Translations under genes and position numbers: made by a program
The notes under the pieces: model-generated
Databases searched by the model: none
What the model was told of the DNA's origin: nothing
The model's input: the letters and a program-made list of their open reading frames with translations, nothing else
Source: Phytoseiulus persimilis
Taxonomy: Eukaryota > Arthropoda > Arachnida > Mesostigmata > Phytoseiidae
Assembly (NCBI GenBank): GCA_037576195.1
Contig: CM075102.1
Location: 51,580,745-51,644,744, forward strand
Reading direction: 5' to 3'
Length of the DNA stretch: 64,000 nt
Shown here: positions 47,508 to 58,728 of the stretch, piece after piece
How the letters are laid out: every line of letters begins with the position of its first letter
Numbering within the stretch: the first letter of the stretch is position 1

Positions 47508-50500
47508 CTAGACGACGCACGAACTCACTCCTTCCGTAGTGCATGTGCAGCTATAGCACGGTGATAGATTCGCGGATTGTCCTAACCGAATGGAGATTCC
47601 TTTCACCTCACAGCCGCTTTTTTCCGCCCAGTGATTGAAATCGAAGGCCTCGATCGTCGTGCAGGCTACGCGCGGGTTCCTTGCAAAGCAGGGGTTCGGG
47701 GTTAGAGCCAACCTAACAGTTCACGAGCGCCAGAGAAGCGATTGCCACTGCTATCGAGAGTTCGTGATTCTAGCGCTTACAGGAAATTGTCCACTTGATC
47801 GAAAGCATGTCTTTGAATTTCCTTAATGTCATCGCTGTTATCGCAGATTATTCTCGACAGAGTCATGCGGCGTATGGTGTCCAGCTGGTCTGTAATCAGG
47901 ACGGAGGAGTCTGATTGAAAATGATCGTTGTATATAGAGAGCTCGGAATCGCGGTTCGTTCTTCTGATCGTCACCTTCAGTGAAACGAACGGCTAGATCA
48001 TCCGTTTCGAAAAAGAAACGATCTCCTCTCTTGAGTCGCTGGAACTGTTTGCCTATGATGCAGCTTAACGTGGGTCCGACCACGGCACCGTGTCCTGATT
48101 GTTCAGCCAGGCCGCCCGTGAATAGATCGATATCGTCCACATGCCTGGAATACGAATTCCAAGTCAACGAAACCTTGGGACACGGGTGGGGATCCCAGAG
48201 TGGCCGACGACCGGTCGGGGAGGCTCTGATTGCTCCATGTTCCTTACGCATAGATCCTCTTTAGCTGCTCTTGGAGATCCTCCGGAATCTCCGCGAGGTC
48301 CGAGAAAGATCGTGCTCGTCGCAGCCCGCAACGCTCCCGGTACTCATTGTAGCCTGAGAGACCGTGGTCACGAGCCCTTTGTATATTCAGTGCAATCAGG
48401 TCCATGCCGGAGAACGGTTTCCTGCGTTCCTCGAACAAATGGTTCGTCACTTCCTCCGTGACGGCGTTATCGAAGTTGCGCATCGAAACCGATACCAGGC
48501 CCCGGAGCATTTGATCTATCGCTCCAGCTGAGAGAGAATATTTCACAAATTTTAGACGGAGCTGTCTCCGCTCAATGATCATTGATCATCCACAGCTTTG
48601 GTGTCCTGCATACCTCTATAGAGCATATCTGAATTGAAGAAGCCTTTCCGGAGCTGAACGGATTCTTTGCGATCGCTGTATTCGCGGCCCAACAGCTTGA
48701 AAAAAGGTGCGATCAAAGTATGGCCGAATCTGAACGCTGCTGTGCTGAATTCGTTGAAAACAGTTGGGTCTGTCTGCGAGTCGGAGTCATAGTTAGTTTC
48801 CGAACCAGGCTACAATGACGTAATTCGCGTTACCGAATTCAAAGGTCTGTACCTGAGGATCGTATGTGCGGGCGTATCCTTCAGTAGCTAGATTCAAACC
48901 GTATTCAACCATTGCCAATTTGCCGAGAACACGTGGGAGGAACTCTCCGAAAGTTATCTGCTGCATGACGGCAGATACGATTCGACGGCCTGGGGAGAAA
49001 AATTCCATCGGGGAACAATTTTTACGCGTCTTCCAGCTGAACTACTACTCGGACATCGCATCAGATCATTCATCGCCTGATCCGGCGTGCGGATTCGTAC
49101 TCTACCTTCTTGGAAGAGCTTCTCGTCGCCCCAATGGGGATTCACCTGGCTGAGTCCATCGACGAAGAAATTGTGGGCTCGAAGAAAGAGCGTGTGCATT
49201 GTTGCCAAACCAGGCTGTTCGGATGCTCGGTTGTCTCCGGCAGTGAAACAGATGCGAGACGGTGCTCGGCATTCTTTATGAGTCGCAGTCTGAAAGGATA
49301 ACGAGTTTTCGCGAAGGAGGAACCGAAGTTTCGCCTGTTATCCCACGAACAGGAACGTTATCGCGAACGCAAGCTGAATCAACGAACCTGAGGGAGTAGA
49401 GGTTTTCCACCGGCAGCGTTCTTCGTGACATTCATTCGGCCGCCCACGAAGGCCCGCAAACGACGCATTTCGCATAAATTCGATCCGTAAACATTGGAAG
49501 CATCTACGAAGGCGGTGACCTGCGAAGGTATGAAACAAGCTGTTACGGGGGAAGCAAGTTCTCGCAACTGTCCCCCTCCTGAATCTCCGGGTCGATCATG
49601 AACACCCGCGATCGAAGCTCGCGACCCCGGAAACGGATGGACGTGCTTCGGGGGATTTTAATGGGGGAAGCCCAAGATTCATGCTGACTCGTGCCGAATG
49701 TTCTGCGCCCGAGCTCATTTTGAACTCTCGGAATCACGCGATCGACTGGGAAATCATTTTCGGGGCTCACTTGGTTCAACTGCTGTCTTGGTCCGAGGGT
49801 TCGTTGTCCGGGCAGAGACCTTCGTCGACGAAAACAGCACATTAGAATCGGTGCGGCACATCCGACTCATTGTACAGAACGGCTCTAAGCTGAGTCAATA
49901 TCTACCTGATGAAGCTGATGCAATTGTCCGATCCGTCATTGAGCTTCTCAGGAAAATGCGGATCATTTGGCGGAATCGGGATAGGTCGACATTCGGGATG
50001 CACCGTCGTAGCGGAGTCACATCGCTTGCAATCTTGAAGATAACGGGGTCAATCGAGTCGCCACTGCCAAACTTTGAGGACGAATATTCTCTTAGATCAG
50101 AGCTCTAACTCACTGATGTTAGACTTGTCCGCGTACTCGACCATTGGAGTCAATGTGATATCATGGTCCAGGAACTGTCCCCACTGCATAACGACGAGAG
50201 AGTACCGACGATGCGCATCCGCCACGTCATAATGCATAGCCGTCGAAACCAGCCTGGGAGTGGGCAAAGGCGTTCCAGTGACACCAAGCGTTTGCAGCTG
50301 GGAGACACCTGTAAGAGTCCCAAAATGACGGAATTCGCAGAAGCGGCTCACGCCCATGCCCATGGAAGTGGATAATGTGAAGCGACACTCACCATCAGCG
50401 TAATTCGCGGGACCGAACCGTGCGAAGGGCGTCAGTGATTTCCCGAGGTCCGGTTTGCGGAGATTATTGCACCACCCAGTTATCGTTCGATACCTGTGGA

Positions 50501-53500
50501 CGATTCTATCATGATTGCGAGTTCAAGACACTCCCGCGGTACAGGAGGAAGCGATCCACACTCAGAAGAGAAAACACCACTCACTTCGATGTATGATCGC
50601 AGGGAAGCATTTTTTCATCGCACTCGCCAGCGATCATCTGAGCTTTCAATTCGGTTGTTACATCAATGTGCGGCATGGCAGCGATGATGTCGTTCAATGT
50701 GCTGTTATACTGTTCGCTGTCCCGTTTGAATCTGAAATTTTTGTTTCGAACGATCGGCAACTCAGTTTAGGTGCATCAAGTCCCACAACGGAATCGGTAA
50801 CTGAGGAAAAGTGTGGACTTACATCTTTGATCGGAGGCTGCTCAAAATGATGCCCCTAGAAGCCAGCTCGAAAAGGAGCGATTCGTTCGAGATCCTCAGA
50901 GCATCTTCGGTTGGCCTGAGCAATGCCGACAGCACTGCCTGTAAAAGTAAGTCTGGAGTACACTTCCCATTCAAATTGTTCAATTGCATTTCTGTTCGGG
51001 AAGTCTGCCTCCTCAAGCCGCCTCACCTGCGAACTGGCGCTCTCAGGTGCGCCTTGCCTTTGTTGGAGCCGCTTTTCGCTCTGTCGGAGTTCTTCGAGCT
51101 CTTGGCGGGCTCTTCGGAATTGGTTCCTGACCTCGTCTCCGGTTATCAAATCGGAGCTCGCGCTCGAACGCCACGGGCTAAAGTCGATCTCGGGTGCCAT
51201 TGTGCAGTTTTGGTAGGCGTTTCTGCTCAGAGGAAATAAGAAGTCATCAAAGCTCATTATCTGGGTCTCAATTCACAAGAAGGACTCGAGAGCGTTTGTC
51301 AGGCAGGAACAGACATTTCCAATAAAAATCAGTCACGAGGAGCTCCCAACTCTCATACGCCTCCCGGCCAGCAAAGGAACGCTTGACCCCGAACATGATA
51401 TTGATTGCATTCTTTGATTCTGCTGATCGATTCGACCCCATAATCCGGGATTTCAACTCACAGGAACTTATCTGACGTGAGTATGGAGCTCGGTTGGAAT
51501 ATCTCAGCCTGATCGGCATTGTCGCAAAGCAGCCGAGTCAGCGACGTCTTCCGAATTTCGTCCAGCTGTTCTGTAAATCGTTTTCACAACCTAAGAGCTC
51601 GAAACTCGTTCGCATGAGCACGAATGGAACTCGTCCTGTTCCTCCCGGAAGAGGACCTGCGGGCGCCTAACCTTTTGGGAATTTCGCGGGCGGCAGATCG
51701 TGTTCGTAGAAGAATCGATCACCGTCTTTGATCTTCTGGAACTGCAGCGCGAGCAAGCATGCGAACGTGGGTCCGACCACGGCTCCGTCGTGTGGATACT
51801 CGGCGAGGCCGCCCACCAGCAAATCGATATCGTCGACATTCCTAACACGGATTTCGTCGGTCGTTAGATGACAGTACATGGGGAAACAGTCGCAGTCCGA
51901 ATCACGGAGATATTCACGAGGGCACTCACGAATATATCGACAGGAGCTTCGTTGCCGAATCGGGAGACATGACGCTCGCCAGGTCTTCAGGACGTGTGAT
52001 TTCTGGTTGAAGACCACAAAAACGCCGATACGTCGGATACGACGGCAATCCATGGTCCCGGCCCCGCTGGATGAGCAATGCCACGGGATCCGCACCGATC
52101 TGGAAAGACAAGAAGAGCTTTCAGGATCCCGGCTCCGAGTCTCTCCGTGTGGGCGGAGGAGGGAAGGACTCAGTGCAGCGCTCGAGATACTTGGAATTGT
52201 CTCTACCTCGGATTTGTTCGAAGACATTATCGGCTGCGCGATATCAGCAGATATGACGTCATCACTCAATTGAGCCGGTTGGTTCACCAGACCCATGATA
52301 ACGTCATCCAGGTGCCGGTGAAGAACATTCGGCTCATAAAATGTCTCCGCCATCTGCATCTGGCCGACTTTACGCATCGTATTCGAGTATAAATCCAGAT
52401 GCGTTGGCATCATTGACATGACGAATTGGAAAACCGCAGTGGCGGCTTCGTTCGCAGTTGACGGGTCCATGTTGATGTTATAAGTGGACGAGTAGCCCGA
52501 TATCTTTGGAGCGAGCCTGTAACGCTCCATGAGTTCCTGTAAAAATGCGGATAAACGCGAAGTAGGTATTCGCTTGCTTTTCAAAATTGCGGGTGTGCGC
52601 CATCGAATCTGGATGTTCCGTTGGAGCCTGTTACCGAGCCGATGAGCGGGGGCAAGATCTCGGAGAATACGATATGCTGCAATTCAGCAATGACGATGCG
52701 ACGAGTTTCTTCGAACGTAGTGTGGTCATTCCAGTGAGGATTCATCCGAGACAGCTCCGAGGCCACCCGGTTGTGCTCCCGTAGCCATAACGCATGCATG
52801 GCTGCCAATCCCGCATTTTCATTGACGCGTATGTCGCCTGAGGATCAACACACAGCGTTTGTTCTCGTTCCGAACGAGCCCGACACACGATATTTCCTCC
52901 CCTGTATAGTCTGCACTCGTTTACCGGCAAGGAAGCACTGGTTGCCGTTGCACACTTCGTCCGGTTCGGCTTGAGATGGGGGCATCGGCTTCCCGCGGTG
53001 GTGTGAGGACGCTCGGAGCTCCCCACCCGTGAAAGTTCGCAAGGAGTTCGCCACCGCTTCCGAATTCCCATATATCGACGATCCATCGAGAAATGATGTC
53101 GCCTGGTTGATCTGCGAGCGAGAAATTCTGTTCAGAGAGATCCAGAGTGTTTTCCCGGGAGATCGCCCGACGACGGGTAATTACCTGTTCTCGAGGTCCT
53201 AGGGTGCACCCGGTTCGAACAGCGGGAGCACTCCTCGCGAACTCCAAGCACGCACGGTTCGGGTACACCGGATCCCTGAGCGGGACTCGGATCGGAAAAC
53301 ATTCCGGATGGAAGTTTTTTATCGAAACTCCGCAGCATTTAGGTCGTTCCGAACCGGGTCCTGGATCGTTATGCACCGAGTTTAGACTACGTCAGTTCCA
53401 ATGAGGAGATCTGACGATGCTTCTCACATCATGACGCTCCTTTGGAATATGCGGATGACAGGACCCTGACTCGGAGATTCAGGTAATGCAATCGATCATG

Positions 53501-55897
53501 CCTGGGAATCATGATCGAAGATGGACGCTGCCACGCTTTGGGTGATACCGCTCCGATATCGATCCTCTTTCGAAAAATACGAGAAGAAGTGCGAATCTAA
53601 CAAGACACGACGGACGGGTTGTGGTCCCACGGAATTCGAGAATTTCTAGCGTCCACCTTTGGATGCAAATGTTTCGTGAGCCAGCCTTGATGTTCCATCA
53701 CTGACTGCAACAACTTGTGGGTGTTTGTCAGTTGACCCCAGTGTGAATCATGCAGTGACGCAAAGAGGCAATGTAAGACATGAAGCGACCTCCGCAAAGA
53801 GTCGTTCGGAGGCGTCGTTCTGGCCCTTAGCCGGTATGTTGCATCTTCGCGGGAAACGCGACGAGAAGATCGATCATTGAAATGATTCCTGCCTTTTCCG
53901 GTCGCGGCCAAGCTCTGTCCGGAGAGGGGAGAGACGAACCATGGACCGCGTTTTGCGATTGACCATCGACACGAAAATCTGCCTTCTCCGCCCAGATGCT
54001 TCCAGAAAAAGTCTCACCTGTGTACGGTGCCGTATAGGAGATGTCGTTGGCTACGAATTCCGACATGATGACCAACATAACTGCGGCGTGGGGGTGTGGA
54101 CGGTCGGAGTCGCCGTGGATGCGCGCGGAGACATTCCTCGCCGAAGGCAAAGCCTGACCTGTGACTGACTTCATGCGCGGCTCTGAGACCCCTGTTGATG
54201 GAAACTGTATTAAGATCGGCAGAGAGCAAAAAGCGGTGTTCCAGAAGAAGTTTTGTGTTTTCCGTCGAAAATCGCCCGCCACCGAAACACTCGAACAGCG
54301 CGCTGGTGAGCATCGAGGTCGGACACGGTGACCCGAGTCTTCTTCTGGACTAACGCGGAGAAGAAGCTAGCATGTTTGCCCTAGAAGCAACTTCCCGCCA
54401 GAAAGTGACATCCTTGACGACGCGTCTCGTGCTTCAAACGCTATCACTTCCGGCGCTGACAGAAGCCGTGGGTGGGCCGAATGGCATTGAATGGGTGGAT
54501 GAAAACGCGAAAGCGGAGCTGGGTTTCGGAAAGAACGAAACAGATTCCATGTAATCGATGTGGGAGCCGAAAACTGTCACGTTGGCTGACTCGTCGCGTT
54601 TTCCAGCTAGATAGCGAGGGAACAGAGGAAGTTTCCGATGCAATGAGCTTCTGTCGTCATCGTTGGGAAGAAAACGAACAGCAAAGAGTCTTCCGGTAGC
54701 CAACGAACGATCTGCGAGATGATATTCTCCGCATCCAAGCGGTGCTCGGCGGCGTTTGGTCGGGGTTACCACCACTCACCATCGGAGTAGACTGGTGCAA
54801 GGAAGCGCGCATATCTCGTCCGAGCTTCTCCCCAATGAGGGTTGTGGACGTTGTTGCAGTGCCCGTTGTAGGACCGATACTTGTGGGGTGGGCAAGGGAG
54901 CTCGAACTTCGTCGGGCACTCACTACCCAGGCGCGTGCCACTCACATCAACGAGCGGCAACTCGTGCGCGATTTCTTGGATCCCGAGCGCGTAGCTGTGG
55001 AAAGTTCAGCACACGGTCATCGAGAACAGATCTCACTAGTGCCGTGATTGGCGTTCGAGCCAGCGATCAATCATCGATCAAGAGGCGCTATTCACTCACC
55101 TGGTAGCTAACAGCCGCGTCGCTTCCTCAGCGACCAAAGCCAGCCGGGAAACATTATGGATTGCGGGACCACCACCCTGACTCGCACTAAGCAGCCACTC
55201 AGGACTTTCCTTGGTCAGAACCACTGAGTGGAAAATTTTTTGCTCGCTCGTGAGTTTCTCATCTCTAATTCCCAAAGCTTCGTCCACCGTTCGGGCGACC
55301 TCTTTGGCCCGGAAACGGGACGGTGGGAATCGAGGAGCTGGATCGCGGAAAACGGGTGTATTCTTCCGAGGGAAACTGCTTCCAGAGCTGAACTCATACC
55401 TGGAGCGATCTCAAGTGAGTGTCGGGGCCAAACGGGGTCGATGGATGGAATCTGAGCTCAGACCAAAATCAACTCGGTAAGTTCTCCGATGCGCACCTAA
55501 TGGGCTTTGCAGGGCCGAAGTAGTTGTTGGAAGTAGCTGGGCGGCCTTGGTCTCTCGATTTGGAGCTCGTCAAAACCTTATGAGGGTAACCGCCACTTGA
55601 ATTACCACTCTCCTGATCATGTCCGTGCCCGTGATCATGTCCGTGCCCGTGATCATGTCCGTGCCCGTGATCATGTCCGTGCCCGTGATCATGTCCGTGC
55701 CCGTGATCACGTCCGTGCCCGTGATCATGTCCGTGCCCGTGATCATGTCCGTGCCCGTGATCATGTCCGTGCCCGTGAGTCGCAGGGGCTTTGTGCACTA
55801 TGTTTATGGATAACGAACGCTGCCCGCGAACGACAGTGTCGGAGATTGTCAAGGTGAGGAAAAAAATGCGGAGTATGGAGAATCCCCCAGGGGACAT
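47508..55897 (-). CDS. Double-domain animal haem peroxidase, N-terminal domain degenerate
   Basis: One 26-exon model: 55497-55897, 55100-55399, 54780-54922, 54018-54191, 53185-53360, 52925-53111, 52635-52837, 52207-52536, 51930-52099, 51672-51841, 51462-51570, 51027-51222, 50823-50938, 50585-50731, 50393-50493, 50114-50308, 49906-50032, 49771-49819, 49388-49519, 49106-49289, 48853-48989, 48614-48773, 48248-48527, 47975-48144, 47781-47889, 47508-47679. Every phase agrees; 4638 nt, 1545 aa. After a signal peptide ([20 protein letters not shown]) come nine HGHGHD-type repeats, then two complete peroxidase domains joined by a Glu/Arg-rich helical linker ([19 protein letters not shown]). Domain 2 has the distal site [18 protein letters not shown] and the proximal-His FRFGHTLI. 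Domain 1 has EFVANDI and FQFVMSMM instead, so both haem histidines are gone, though GDIRVNE remains. The tail has [14 protein letters not shown]. Insects have comparable double peroxidases (DBLOX/CG10211 type). Likely secreted and active only in domain 2. Confidence 0.88.
55613..55779 (-). repeat. 18-bp tandem repeat encoding HGHGHD
   Basis: About nine copies of an 18-bp unit (gatcatgtccgtgcccgt on the plus strand) lie in frame within exon 1 of the peroxidase gene. Copies are almost identical; one carries HGHGRD. Near-perfect identity suggests recent slippage or homogenisation, so copy number is probably polymorphic. Confidence 0.9.
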
Positions 55898-57065
55898 CGT
55901 GAGGAGCCTCCGATGAGCACGAAGTGGATAAGTACAACGGCACTCGTGAATCTCGGAGCCCCAGGTGTTGGCAGCTTCTCAGCAACAGTACTCACGCGAT
56001 GGTGTAGCCTGTTCTGGTGCCTCCGTCGGCTTGAAACGCGAATTCTCGTCAGTTTCAAATGAACATAACTTCCCTGTACCGAGAGGGTTCCTATGCACAA
56101 AACTCGACGATTTACGAGTGAGCTGTCATGAATTGAACGCGATGGCCGAACAGCTAGAAGCGCACAGGACGAACAAGCGTTGGACGCTTGCTCACAATGG
56201 GAAGAGTTGACAGGCTGTCCTTGCTGTGGGCGCGTGATTGTCGGGAAGTACTGTACGGGGGAAGGGATGCGCCAGGGTGTACGTCGGGCTCTTTCTCACT
56301 TCACCCGTTATGGTTAGTCTGAACTGATCCGTGACGTGAATGATGTCACTCATTCATCCTCACGCAGAACTTTCATCACAGGTCATAAACAGAACATGGA
56401 ATTATGAAATTTCTCCGATATTGGTCAAAGACATCATCAATAGTTCACGATAGATTCGAACAAACATTTTGCAAGAAATCGCCGTTCTTCAATCTGACGG
56501 AAACAAGATAAGTGCGCGATCCATGAGGTACCCACTCTCAACTGGTCAGTTACCCCATTGGACGTGTTACACAGGAAATCGGCCCACTCCAAACAGGATG
56601 CCACTGACTGTGAGAGAAACGCGCTCACACTGTCTGTGAGATAATCCGTCTGATCACTCACAATTTCGAAATGACGTGTGCGCTCTCAAATAAGTCCAAT
56701 CGTCTCCTGATGGGTCTGGAAGGGTAAGCTCGATGGCCGTTCTCTCTTCTCCGCAAACCTGTGGTCTCAGTCTGGCCTGTGAACCCGCTAAGAAGTTTCG
56801 GTTCCATTTCTCTATAGCCCCGCTAGCAGTTCCATCAGAACGCAACTGGGTCGAACAGTTCACCTGGTCGTTTCGGGGATCTACAGAAATTCGAAGCAAC
56901 GAATTCCATAACAAGCTCTCGTGGTTCCATGGTATAGAGCGTGGAAGCTTCCGCAATTGGAATCTTCATTCAATTTCTGACGCGATTTCCAGAGAACTCA
57001 TCATGAACCAGCTGGCCTTTGGCCGACTGGAGTCGGCCGCGCTGTGCGCGGTTGGACGGCGTTCC
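55898..57065. other. Upstream flank of the peroxidase gene; no gene seen
   Basis: Frames such as plus 56733-57212 run into the satellite and have no recognisable domain. The peroxidase promoter should lie in the first few hundred bases. Confidence 0.35.
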
Positions 57066-57472
57066 GTGGAACGTTATGGCCAGATTGGTTCCGGACTCAC
57101 CCCACCCCCCCCCCCCCCCCCCAGAGTTGGAAAGTGCTGGTCAGATAGGTCCCAGAATCACCCCTCCAGACTTGGAAAGTTATGGTCAGATTGGTTCCGG
57201 ACTCACCCCTGAAGAGTTGGAAATTGATGGTCAGATTGGTCCCAGAATCATCCCTCCAGACTTCGAAAGTAATGGTCAGATCAGCCCCGGAATCAAACCC
57301 CTCCCACCACGACTTGAGAAGTAATGGTCAGATTGGTTCCGGACCAACCCCCCCCCCCCCAGACTTGGAAACTAATGGCCAGATTGGTCCCAGAATCACT
57401 CCTCCAGACTTGGAAAGTTATGATCAGATTGGTTTCGGAATCACCCCTCCAGAGTTGGAAGAATTTTCCCGA
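57066..57472 (-). repeat. Inverted block of the 45-bp satellite with poly-C tracts
   Basis: About nine units of the satellite, in the opposite orientation to the arrays at 38.7 and 61.7 kb (agacttggaaagt.atggtcagattgg on the plus strand). Uninterrupted C runs of about 16-18 nt (around 57104-57121) and 10 nt (around 57350) interrupt it. It abuts the retroelement fragment directly at about 57473. Confidence 0.85.
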
Positions 57473-57897
57473 TCTTCGCGAGTCTTTCTGCGTCTATCTT
57501 GGGAAGTTTGACCATGGTGACCTGTCCCCCGCCGGCAACTCGGCGGATTGGCTCTACCCGGACGCTCTCTGCATCTCCGTGGCCCACAATCCGGCAGATC
57601 ACCCTGGCGACCTCTTCTTCGGTGACAACGTGACAACCTCATCCAGTTCCGAGATCATGACTGCTCCCGTGAGGCGAGGACCACGAATCTTCGTTCCAAG
57701 GCTCAGCTCGTCCGATATGAAGGCCGCAAGCCGAGTCCTGCCTCCAGCTTTGTTCTCTCTAACCTGCAACCCGATGGATTTCTCGGTTTGGCGCACTCCG
57801 AATATGTTGACGCCGAGAGCCTCGGTGTCAACCCTGTCCTTGAGGTTACGAAGTACATCCGCAAAGTTGGCGTCATCCATTCCGGTCTCTACCATCC
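57473..57897 (-). pseudogene. Non-LTR retrotransposon ORF1 (gag-like) fragment, inverted
   Basis: On the minus strand the translation DVLRNLKDRVDTEALGV, GLQVRENKAGGRTRL, GAMISELDE-type text (exactly GAVMISELDEVV), then EEEVARVICRIVG, and RVAGGGQVTMVKLPK, has the layout of ORF1 proteins of R1/TRAS/Jockey-type non-LTR elements. An 8-bp duplication (ttgtcac repeated, about 57626) causes a frameshift between the two halves. The zinc knuckles are missing because the satellite block takes over. It lies head-on to the reverse-transcriptase fragment that follows. Confidence 0.65.
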
Positions 57898-57988
57898 CTT
57901 GACTTGTAATGGCGAAGAACACGGAAAAGCTAGAGGACATAGCGAACACTGCCCTGCGGAGAATCTCAAGGTGGTGCCAGGAGAACTA

Positions 57989-58728
57989 TTGGGTGAATGC
58001 AAAAGTTCTGCGCTAATTTCAATCGCTCATAACTCCGCTCCCAGGAGGCGCAGAAAGATAATAAAGTGAACGAAAGGAGCGGGATTCAGTCGGCTTTCAG
58101 ATGGAATCAACCGAGACATATTTTAAAAAGCACCCTGCTCACGGCATCGATTTTACTGAAAGGGTCGGAATTCGAAAAATCGCGATTCTGCACTTCCGAC
58201 GAAACCAAGATTATGTCCCCCTGTTTTCTCTCCAGAAACATGGAGTTCGTCGGAAAATAAGCGGACACTGTGGAAAGAGACGAAGTGGCTTCACGGAACA
58301 CGGGTTTCAATTGCTTCGTCTCGGCCTCTGAATTCCCCTTGAGGAACTCGTAGAGCATTGCGCTCCGGATCAGTTGATCTCGGTTGGCCATCCCGAGGTG
58401 ATGGCTGGAGTTTTTGAAATTTTCACGAACTTCCAGCGTATCCCATCCATGGGCCCGTTCAACTGGCGGAAAAAAGGTCATCAAACAAACACAAAAATAT
58501 TGAATCTTCGGGAGCCGATATCTCCGCTTCGCCGCGGCCAAAATGCTCAACTTTTTTCTCGAAACCGCTCATTTTTTGACGAACTTCATGTTTCTAAAGA
58601 GAAACCAGGGGGTCATAATCTTAGTTTCCCCGTAACCGCAAGATCGCGATTTTTCGAATTTCGACCCTTTCAGTAAAATCGATCCTGTGAGCACGGTGCT
58701 TTTCCGCGGAACTTTTGCATTCACCCAA
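57989..58728. mobile_element. Tc1/mariner-family element, non-autonomous, TA target duplication
   Basis: The ends are inverted repeats: ttgggtgaatgcaaaagt on the left and its complement on the right (acttttgcattcacccaa), flanked on both sides by TA (57987-57988 and 58729-58730). Removing the element with one TA restores the reverse-transcriptase reading frame across the insertion, so its limits are firm. A minus-strand frame contains QLIRSAMLYEFLKGNSEAET, like the helix-turn-helix start of mariner transposases. The rest of the transposase is absent. Inside are two long inverted arms, 58125-58264 and 58565-58704. Confidence 0.85.
58125..58704. repeat. Internal inverted repeat of the mariner element (about 140-bp arms)
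   Basis: Plus 58125-58264 matches the reverse complement of 58565-58704 at roughly 80% by eye (shared gcaccctgctcac/gcaccgtgctcac, atcgattttactgaaagggtcg, attcgaaaaatcgcgat). The transcript would fold into a long stem. Confidence 0.8.

Noticed and set aside
52207..52536. Peroxidase as a pseudogene because of the apparent frameshift in exon 8
   Set aside because: The used frame stays open and joins exon 9 in correct phase, and all 26 exons sum to a clean open frame.
55597..55857. Plus-strand frames across the peroxidase N-terminal repeat ([12 protein letters not shown] and [12 protein letters not shown])
   Set aside because: They are opposite-strand shadows of the in-frame HGHGHD array; the minus strand has the signal peptide and phased splice sites.
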